Of a DNA stretch of 12,127 bases, positions 6,649 to 12,127 are shown in pieces. The DNA comes from an uncultured bacterium (GTDB lineage: Bacteria > Planctomycetota > UBA1135 > GCA-002686595). The DNA is taken from assembly GCA_913058555.1 (NCBI GenBank), contig CAJXRJ010000160.1, forward strand, positions 1 through 12,127, read 5' to 3'. A program made the translations under genes and the position numbers. A model generated the notes under the pieces. That model did no database searches and was not told the origin of the DNA. It saw only the letters and a list, made by a program, of their open reading frames with translations. Within the stretch, counting starts at the first letter, position 1, and each line of letters opens with the position of its first letter.

Positions 6649-8754
6649 ATGCTTCTTGAACTTCTGGTGCTCGCAGCTCCACAAACCACCTGGTTCGTCG
6701 ATGGTTCCTTCCCCACTGGCGGGGATGGGAGCGCCGCGAATCCCTACAGCTCCATTCAGACCGCGACCGATGCGTCGACCACTCAAGACGGCGATACGAT
6801 CTCGATCGCAGACGGGGTGTATGCCGAATCGATTGTGGTCGATGGCCTTTCCGTGACCTTCCGCCCCACCACGGCGGCGGCGGACGTTGTCGTTGAGCCC
6901 GCCGTCGCTGGCGCCACCACGATGATCGTTCGCGGAGGATCCGGTGCACCGGTTGTCCTCGAACGCCTCGACCTACGCGCCTTCGACGATGGCCGGGTTT
7001 TCCACGCCGAGGGTTCCTCCGTGGTCATGACGGAAGTCGACTTGTCCGCCGGCGGCTCCCCATGCGCGCCATGGAACTGTCAGCCGATGTACGGACTACT
7101 GATCGACGGTGGCGCCGACGTGACCATGGTGGGCTGCTCCGTGACGGGATTCGTCCCCCAGTACGTGTCACCTAGACTTCTCAGCGGCTCGGGGGTCCGG
7201 GTGGTAGGGAGTTCGTTGTCCATGGACTCCTGCTCCATCGTTGGGAACGGGTACGAAGGAAATGGTTGGGACGAGCTCGGAGGTGGCCTCTTCGTAGACG
7301 TCGGCGCCACGGTCGTGCTTCATTCCTGCGATGTCTCCGAGAACGTCGCGGCCCAAGGAAGCGGCGTGTACTCCCTGGCACCTTCTTTTGAAGCGCACTC
7401 CTGCACCTTCACGGGGAACGGCAACTACCACAACTCGGCCTACGGAGGTGGTCTCTACGGTTACGGCCGCATCGAGGACTCCCTCATCGCAAGGAACTAC
7501 ACCGGGCAGGGTTCGGGCGTCTACGGAGCCTTTGAGCTCATTGGCTGCCTGATCGAAGACAACCAAGGCGCCGACGGATCGGCCTACTACCCAGCGGTGT
7601 ACTCCGCCCTCGTGGGCGGCAGTCGACTGGTGCGCACCGTCGTCAGGGACCACCACGCAGTCGGGATCCCGCCCAACGCCGTCGTTCGAGGCGCCGAACT
7701 GGTGGACTCCCTCGTCGAGGGCAACGATGTTTACCACGGAGACGGCCCCGGGGCCTACGGGGCCGTACTCACCGATTGCCGTGCGCTGCGATGCATCATT
7801 CGCGGCAACTGGGTCAATGGAGGTAGCTACGCGGCCCTTGGGGGTGGAGCGCTCGATTCGGAGCTGGTTGACTGCGTCCTGGAGGGCAACCGATCCGTGG
7901 GCTCCCAAGGGACTCGCGGCGGTGGCGCCATGGATTCAACGCTCATCGGCTGCTTGCTCATCGGGAATGAAGCGGACGAGGCCGCGGCAGCGGACGATTG
8001 CGAGCTCGATCGCTGCGTCGTGACCGACCACGTATCGGCGACCGGTGGCGCGGCGATCATCGACTCCACCGTTCGAAACTCCATCGTGTGGGAGAATGGC
8101 CCTTTCCCCTTCGACCAGAGCGTTGCGGAGTGGAGCTGCGTGGACGTCTCGCCGAGCGTCGCGGCGTCGCTGGGGATCGGGAACATCACCCAAGATCCCC
8201 TGTTCTGGAGTCAGGTGGGCGGAGACTTCCACCTCAGGCCAGGGTCACCATGCATCGACCAGGGGGATCCAGCCATGAGCGACCCAGATGGAACGCGCTT
8301 GGACATGGGCGCCTTCCCATTCGACGCGCTCTATGTCCCCCCGCCGCTGGCCTACTGCCAACCAAAAACAGACCTGAACGGGTGCGCCCCCAGGGTCTCC
8401 GCGGATCGACAACCGTCGGCTTCAACCGGCGTAGCAACCGTGACCGCGGCCGGCACAGCGGGCGGACAATTCGGCCTCTTCTTCCTTGGCCGTGCGGACG
8501 CGTCGGTCCCTCACTACGAAGGCACCCTCTGCGTCGGCGGCACCTTGCAGCGCTCCAGTGCCCTCTCCGCCGGCGGCTCGTTCGGCGCGTGCGACGGCGT
8601 CTTGCAATTCCAAATGGGCCCAGCCCAGATCGCCTCGATGGGATTCAGCGTCGGCGAATCCATCTTGGTCCAAGCGGCCTACCGCACGGGCCCCGTGCCG
8701 CTCCCTGATGCCCTTGGCCTCAGCGACGCCGTGCACCTCATCGTGCAGCCCTGA
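6649..8754 (+). CDS. Secreted right-handed parallel beta-helix protein (DUF1565-like start, choice-of-anchor-Q-like region, shared C-terminal module)
   Basis: This predicted exported protein has 701 residues. Its start is pinned by an in-frame TAA at 6637-6639. A very short hydrophobic leader (MLLELLVLAA) precedes WFVDGSFPTGGDGSAANPY, the opening of DUF1565-type beta-helix proteins, with DGDTISIADGVYAESI at about 47-62. From about residue 150 to 485 come GGG/GSG-type turns and rungs bearing a repeated [C/S/T]-x-(hydrophobic)-x-x-N pattern, for example C195/N200, C227/N232, C252/N257 and C435/N440. Residues 516-558 (DPLFW...DFHLRPGSPCIDQG...DMGAFPF) match the choice-of-anchor Q pattern that follows such helices. 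From about 568 a cysteine-bearing module (C570, C579, C628, C648) ends in GLSDAVHLIVQP, related to the end of the upstream protein. Carbohydrate binding or a structural surface role is plausible; no polysaccharide lyase active site could be assigned, so function is unknown. Confidence 0.88.
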   Translation: MLLELLVLAAPQTTWFVDGSFPTGGDGSAANPYSSIQTATDASTTQDGDTISIADGVYAESIVVDGLSVTFRPTTAAADVVVEPAVAGATTMIVRGGSGAPVVLERLDLRAFDDGRVFHAEGSSVVMTEVDLSAGGSPCAPWNCQPMYGLLIDGGADVTMVGCSVTGFVPQYVSPRLLSGSGVRVVGSSLSMDSCSIVGNGYEGNGWDELGGGLFVDVGATVVLHSCDVSENVAAQGSGVYSLAPSFEAHSCTFTGNGNYHNSAYGGGLYGYGRIEDSLIARNYTGQGSGVYGAFELIGCLIEDNQGADGSAYYPAVYSALVGGSRLVRTVVRDHHAVGIPPNAVVRGAELVDSLVEGNDVYHGDGPGAYGAVLTDCRALRCIIRGNWVNGGSYAALGGGALDSELVDCVLEGNRSVGSQGTRGGGAMDSTLIGCLLIGNEADEAAAADDCELDRCVVTDHVSATGGAAIIDSTVRNSIVWENGPFPFDQSVAEWSCVDVSPSVAASLGIGNITQDPLFWSQVGGDFHLRPGSPCIDQGDPAMSDPDGTRLDMGAFPFDALYVPPPLAYCQPKTDLNGCAPRVSADRQPSASTGVATVTAAGTAGGQFGLFFLGRADASVPHYEGTLCVGGTLQRSSALSAGGSFGACDGVLQFQMGPAQIASMGFSVGESILVQAAYRTGPVPLPDALGLSDAVHLIVQP

Positions 8755-8795
8755 GAGCACGTCACAGGCCCGGAGCACGACAGGCAAGCCCAGAC

Positions 8796-8835
8796 GAAGA
8801 AGGGGCATGGGACCAACGCCCCATGCCCCTTCTTC
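8796..8835. terminator. Bidirectional intrinsic-type terminator between the beta-helix gene and guaA
   Basis: A perfect 16-bp inverted repeat pairs GAAGAAGGGGCATGGG (8796-8811) with its complement (8820-8835) across an 8-nt loop. It lies 41 nt past the plus-strand stop and 33 nt past the guaA stop, in a 114-bp gap between convergent genes. The 3' arm on either strand ends in TTCTTC, so transcripts from both directions would leave a GC-rich stem followed by a pyrimidine-rich, U-containing end. The long U tract of a classical terminator is missing, but symmetry and position make a two-way terminator the best reading. Confidence 0.8.
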
Positions 8836-8868
8836 ATTCAAGCGGATCGCCCCGCAGTCACCCCCAAC

Positions 8869-10443
8869 CTACTCCCACTCGATCGTGGCGGGCGGCTTGG
8901 ACGAGATGTCCAGGACGACTCGGTTGATGCCGCTGACCTCGTTGATGATGCGATTGGAGATCTTGCGCAGGAGGGCTTGGTCGAGGTAGCCCCAGTCGGC
9001 GGTCATGCCGTCCAGGGACTCGACCACGCGCAGGGCGCAGGCGGACTCGTAGGTGCGAGCATCGCCCATGACGCCCACGGACTTAACGGGCAAGAGCACG
9101 GCGAAGTACTGCCAGAGGCTCTTGTGGGCGCCGGCGGCCTCGATCTCGTTGGTGCAGATCGCGTCGGCGTCCTGGAGGAGGGCAATGCCTTCGGGGGTGA
9201 TCTCGCCGACGATGCGGACGGCGAGGCCGGGGCCCGGGAAAGGCTGGCGCATGAGGATGCGTTCGTCGAGGCCCAGGTAGCGCCCGACCTGGCGGACCTC
9301 GTCCTTGAAGAGCTCGCGCAGGGGCTCGACGAGCTCCATGTCGAGGTCGTCGGGCAAGCCGCCCACGTTGTGGTGGCTCTTGATCACGGCGGTGTTGCCG
9401 CCGTGGGCCGCAACGGACTCGATCACGTCGGGGTAGAGGGTGCCCTGGCCGAGGAAGCCTGCGTTCTTAAAGCGCTTGGCTTCCTCGCGGAAGATCTCGA
9501 CGAACTCGTTGCCGATGATCTTGCGCTTGCGCTCGGGGTCGGTGACCCCCGCGAGCTTGGAGACGAAGCGCTCACCCGCGTCGATGGTGGTCAGGTCAAG
9601 GCCGACGTGGTCGCGGAAGGCGTGCTCGACGAGCTCGCGCTCGCCCTTGCGCAGGAGGCCGTTGTCCACAAAGATGCAGTGCAGACGGTCGCCGATGGCA
9701 CGGTGCACGATCACGGCGGCCACGGCGCTGTCGACGCCGCCTGAGAGGCCGAGGATTACCTCGCCCGTCTCCCCCACGATCTCTTTAACCTTCTTGATCT
9801 CGCGCTCAGCGATGTTCTCCGGCTTCCAGTCGCCGGGGAGACCGCAGACGTCGAGGACGAAGTTGGCGAGGATCTCTTGGCCTCGCACGGAGTGGCTCAC
9901 CTCGGGGTGGAACTGCACGCCGTAGAAGCCCTTCGCTTCGTTCGCGATGCCCGCGTGGGCGCAGGTCTTCGACGATGCCACCGTGCGGAAGCCGTCCGGC
10001 AGCGCCGTGACCTTGTCGCCGTGGCTCATCCACACGACGGTCTCGCCCTGGAGGCCCGCGAAGAGCTTCGATGCGTCGCCTTCGACGTGGATCTCCGTGT
10101 GGCCGAATTCGCGCTCGCCGGTGCCTTCCACGGTGCCGCCGAGGGTTCGGCTCATCCATTGCATGCCGTAGCAAATGCCGAGGACAGGGACGCCCATCTC
10201 GAGGAGGCCCTCGGGCACTTCGGGAGCGCCTTCTGCGTACACGCTCGCCGGACCGCCGGAGAGCACGATGCCGGCGAGGTCCATGGACTTCGCGGCTTCC
10301 AGGGCCTTAGGCGCCGGAAAGATCTCACACCAGGTCCCGGCCTCGCGCAGACGGCGCGCGATGAGCTGGGCGTACTGGGTCCCGAGATCGACGATGAGGA
10401 GACCGCGCGGGCGGTCGGGCATGGCCATGGGGTCAATCGACAT
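8869..10443 (-). CDS. guaA: GMP synthase (glutamine-hydrolysing)
   Basis: This enzyme converts XMP to GMP using ATP and glutamine, the last step of guanine nucleotide synthesis in the cytoplasm. The 524-residue protein is normal length. The N-terminal class I glutamine amidotransferase domain (about 14-200) has the nucleophile C91 in GICYG and the partners H179 and E181 in HPEVSHS. The ATP-pyrophosphatase domain follows with the P-loop SGGVDS at 234-239. The C-terminal dimerisation domain ends in the typical KPPATIEWE. It lies 10 nt after guaB. The guaB stop codon falls inside GAGGCGG (10449-10455), a good ribosome-binding site 5 nt (GAGG core 8 nt) before this ATG, so translation is probably coupled. 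M6 and M8 are alternative starts but fit that site less well. All key residues are intact. Confidence 0.98.
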   Translation of the reverse strand: MSIDPMAMPDRPRGLLIVDLGTQYAQLIARRLREAGTWCEIFPAPKALEAAKSMDLAGIVLSGGPASVYAEGAPEVPEGLLEMGVPVLGICYGMQWMSRTLGGTVEGTGEREFGHTEIHVEGDASKLFAGLQGETVVWMSHGDKVTALPDGFRTVASSKTCAHAGIANEAKGFYGVQFHPEVSHSVRGQEILANFVLDVCGLPGDWKPENIAEREIKKVKEIVGETGEVILGLSGGVDSAVAAVIVHRAIGDRLHCIFVDNGLLRKGERELVEHAFRDHVGLDLTTIDAGERFVSKLAGVTDPERKRKIIGNEFVEIFREEAKRFKNAGFLGQGTLYPDVIESVAAHGGNTAVIKSHHNVGGLPDDLDMELVEPLRELFKDEVRQVGRYLGLDERILMRQPFPGPGLAVRIVGEITPEGIALLQDADAICTNEIEAAGAHKSLWQYFAVLLPVKSVGVMGDARTYESACALRVVESLDGMTADWGYLDQALLRKISNRIINEVSGINRVVLDISSKPPATIEWE

Positions 10444-10448
10444 GAGAT

Positions 10449-10455
10449 CCGCCTC
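10449..10455 (-). promoter_or_regulatory. Ribosome-binding site of guaA overlapping the guaB stop codon
   Basis: On the minus strand GAGGCGG precedes the guaA ATG (10443), its GAGG core 8 nt away. The guaB TGA (10456-10454) shares its last two bases with this site. It is the clearest Shine-Dalgarno in the window, supports M1 as the guaA start, and implies that ribosomes finishing guaB sit on the guaA initiation region. Confidence 0.65.
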
Positions 10456-11905
10456 AGCGGGCGTAGTTGCTGGATTCCTTGGTGATCGTCACGTCGTGGG
10501 GATGGCTCTCGCGCACGCCCGCCGAGGTGATACGGACAAAGCGGGCTTTGTCCCAGAGGCTCGGGATGGTCCCGGCCCCGCAGTAGCCCATGCCGGCGCG
10601 AACGCCGCCTGCGAGCTGGTAAACGAAAGGGCTCAGTTTGCCCTTGTACGGGACGCGCCCCTCGATGCCCTCGGGCACGAGCTTCTGCACATCGTCGATG
10701 TCGGCCTGGCGGTAGCGCTCCTTCGAGCCCTTTTGCATGGCGCCGATGCTGCCCATGCCACGCACGGCCTTGAAGGATCGACCCTCGGCGACAAACACCT
10801 CGCCGGGGCTCTCGTCGAGACCCGCGAAGAGGCTGCCGAGCATCACGGACGACGCGCCCACAGCGAGCGCCTTGACGATGTCGCCGGAGTAGCGGATGCC
10901 GCCGTCGGCGATCACGGGGACGCCGGTGCCGCGCAGCTCGTTGGCCACGGACTGGACGGCGGTGAACTGCGGTACGCCAATACCGGCCACGACCCGCGTG
11001 GTGCAGATCGAGCCCGGACCGATGCCGACCTTGACGCCGTCGGCGCCCGCTTCGACGAGGGCCCGTCCCGCAGCGGCGGTGGCGACGTTGCCCGCGACCA
11101 CGTCCACCTGGAAGCGACGCTTGAGCTCCTTGACCGACTCCATCACGTTCGTGGTGTGGCCGTGGGCCGTGTCCACCACGACCACGTCGACGTCCACCTC
11201 CATGAGGGCAGCGGCGCGCTCGTAGTCGTTGACGCCGAGGGCCGCGCCAACGCGCAGGCGGCCGCGCTCGTCGGAGGCGGAGCTCGGGAAGGCCGCGAGC
11301 ATGTCGAGGTCCTTGCGGGTGATCAGGCCCGCGAGGTCGCCCGAGTCATCGACGATGATCAGCTTCTCGACCTTGTGCTGGTGCAGGCGCTCGCGGGCCT
11401 CGTCGAGGGAGGTTCCGGGGGGCGCGGTGATGAGGCCCTTGGAGGTCATCACCTCCGAGACCGGGGTCTCGTCGTTCTGATGGAAGCTCGTGTCCCGGCG
11501 GGTCAGGATGCCGACCACACGCTGGGTCCCCTTCTCCACGATGGGAAGGCCGCTGATGTTCTGGCCGCGCATGATCCCGCGGGCCTCCCCGACGGTGGCG
11601 CAGGGGCTCAGGGTCACGGGGTCCTCGATCACGCCGTTGGCGGAGCGCTTGACCTTCTCGACCTCTTCGCGCTGGCGCTCGATCGACAGGTTCCGGTGGA
11701 TGACCCCGATGCCGCCTTCACGGGCGAGGGCCACGGCGAGACGCCATTCCGTCACCGTATCCATGGCCGAGGAGCTGATCGGGACGTTCAGGGGCACGTT
11801 CGCCGAGAACCGTGACTGGAGCGTCACGTCGCCCGGCATGACGTCGGAGTGGTTCGGAACGAGGAGGACGTCGTCGAACGTCAGCCCTTCAATGAGATCG
11901 GCCAT
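10454..11905 (-). CDS. guaB: Inosine-5'-monophosphate dehydrogenase (IMPDH)
   Basis: This enzyme oxidises IMP to XMP with NAD+, the committed step to guanine nucleotides, and acts as a cytoplasmic tetramer. Residues are numbered here from a TTG two codons upstream, at 11911; the ATG at 11905 is preferred because it gives the normal N-terminus MADLIEGLTFDDVLLVP and a 483-residue protein. The TIM barrel contains SSAMDTVTE (47-55), the IMP loop GIGPGSICTTR (296-306) with catalytic C303, ADGGIR (335-340), the flap RGMGSIGAM (384-392) and the EGR element near 417-419. Two CBS domains are inserted at about 94-210, the usual regulatory site for purine nucleotides. One small oddity is Val at 383, where most family members have Tyr before RGMGS. 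It leads the guaBA operon; no strong Shine-Dalgarno is visible. Confidence 0.97.
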   Translation of the reverse strand: MADLIEGLTFDDVLLVPNHSDVMPGDVTLQSRFSANVPLNVPISSSAMDTVTEWRLAVALAREGGIGVIHRNLSIERQREEVEKVKRSANGVIEDPVTLSPCATVGEARGIMRGQNISGLPIVEKGTQRVVGILTRRDTSFHQNDETPVSEVMTSKGLITAPPGTSLDEARERLHQHKVEKLIIVDDSGDLAGLITRKDLDMLAAFPSSASDERGRLRVGAALGVNDYERAAALMEVDVDVVVVDTAHGHTTNVMESVKELKRRFQVDVVAGNVATAAAGRALVEAGADGVKVGIGPGSICTTRVVAGIGVPQFTAVQSVANELRGTGVPVIADGGIRYSGDIVKALAVGASSVMLGSLFAGLDESPGEVFVAEGRSFKAVRGMGSIGAMQKGSKERYRQADIDDVQKLVPEGIEGRVPYKGKLSPFVYQLAGGVRAGMGYCGAGTIPSLWDKARFVRITSAGVRESHPHDVTITKESSNYAR

Positions 11906-11911
11906 GGTCAA

Positions 11912-12061
11912 AGACCGCGCTGGCTGAGGGAGGGAGCCGGGGTCTCGTCGAAGCGACGGGGGGCTCGGTCGGGCGCGGATTTGACGCAGGAGTTTATCCG
12001 CGCGCGCCGGTCGGTTCTACGTCCGGCGGCTGGAATCTCGGCTCGCGCCGCGCCAACCACG
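11912..12061 (-). promoter_or_regulatory. guaBA upstream region with an 8-bp inverted repeat
   Basis: This lies between the terminator of the preceding transcript and guaB, so it should contain the guaBA promoter. A perfect inverted repeat GCGCGGAT (11973-11980) and ATCCGCGC (11996-12003) flanks a 15-nt spacer, 68-98 nt before the guaB ATG. Read on the minus strand the spacer begins AAACTCC, and GATAAACT across the stem-loop junction is a faint -10-like string without a matching -35. A smaller CGTCG/CGACG hairpin with a 3-nt loop lies nearer the gene. These could be operator or leader structures. No known guanine or PRPP/ppGpp riboswitch consensus could be recognised. Confidence 0.35.
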
Positions 12062-12103
12062 AAAAAAGGGCTCGCGTCACCGGCCGAAGCCAGGAGCGAG
12101 CCC
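12062..12103 (-). terminator. Intrinsic terminator of the gene upstream of guaB
   Basis: Read on the minus strand, an 8-bp stem GGGCTCGC (12103-12096) and GCGAGCCC (12075-12068) encloses an inner stem CTGGC-TTCG-GCCGG with a UUCG tetraloop, followed directly by six T residues (12067-12062). This is a textbook intrinsic terminator. It belongs to a minus-strand transcript entering from beyond the right edge; a TAG at 12121-12119 could be that gene's stop codon, 15 nt before the stem. It also implies that guaBA starts from its own promoter, unless the element works as an attenuator. Confidence 0.8.
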
Positions 12104-12127
12104 CGAAGGAGGAGTGACCTAGGCATC

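Noticed and set aside
10175..11815. Plus-strand open frame (546 codons) opposite guaB
   Set aside because: It is a shadow of IMPDH, whose catalytic motifs are complete on the minus strand; the antisense product is a compositionally biased His/Asp/Ala/Gly string.
12106..12122. Perfect AAGGAGG on the plus strand followed by GTG
   Set aside because: The GTG frame stops after two codons (TAG at 12120-12122). A plus-strand gene could start past the edge, but nothing inside the window supports it.
11908..12126. Minus-strand 72-codon frame just upstream of guaB
   Set aside because: It spans the strong terminator at 12062-12103 and the inverted repeat at 11973-12003, and has no family resemblance.

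Overview
This is a GC-rich bacterial chromosomal window with six convincing protein genes. There are no tRNA or rRNA genes, no CRISPR array and no mobile element. Two large secreted-type proteins, one of FG-GAP propellers and one a parallel beta-helix, both end in the same kind of C-terminal module (NLSDAVGVTF and GLSDAVHLIV). From memory this looks like Planctomycetota, in particular the marine Poly30/Saltatorellus-like lineages. That placement is an inference from style and was not tested by search.

Layout from left to right. Positions 143-1165 (+) encode an ACR3-family arsenite efflux permease, with possible upstream coding sequence abutting or overlapping its start. Positions 1252-2928 (-) encode a Na+/phosphate cotransporter-like protein with a helical PhoU-like tail. 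These two converge on a two-part hairpin. A 177-bp divergent spacer separates the transporter from 3106-6456 (+), a 1116-residue FG-GAP protein. After a 192-bp gap comes 6649-8754 (+), a 701-residue beta-helix protein. A perfect 16-bp inverted repeat at 8796-8835 then separates it from the convergent purine operon guaB-guaA (-, 11905 down to 8869). An intrinsic terminator with a UUCG loop and U tract at 12062-12103 (- strand) ends whatever lies upstream of guaB beyond the right edge.

How the genes work together. guaB and guaA are a classic two-step operon (IMP to XMP to GMP), 10 nt apart, with the guaB stop codon lying inside the guaA ribosome-binding site. The arsenite exporter and the phosphate-type transporter are neighbours with a plausible chemical link, since arsenate enters cells as a phosphate mimic, but they are convergent and so not an operon. 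The two surface or secreted proteins share a C-terminal module, suggesting a common export, sorting or anchoring route.

The least ordinary content is in the secreted pair. The FG-GAP protein has fourteen calcium-type DxDGDGxxD loops split exactly seven and seven around an embedded beta-rich module. The beta-helix protein carries a regular ladder of the form [C/S/T]-x-(hydrophobic)-x-x-N on thirteen successive rungs. Both have very short leader peptides without basic residues, and in-frame stops just upstream rule out longer N-termini.
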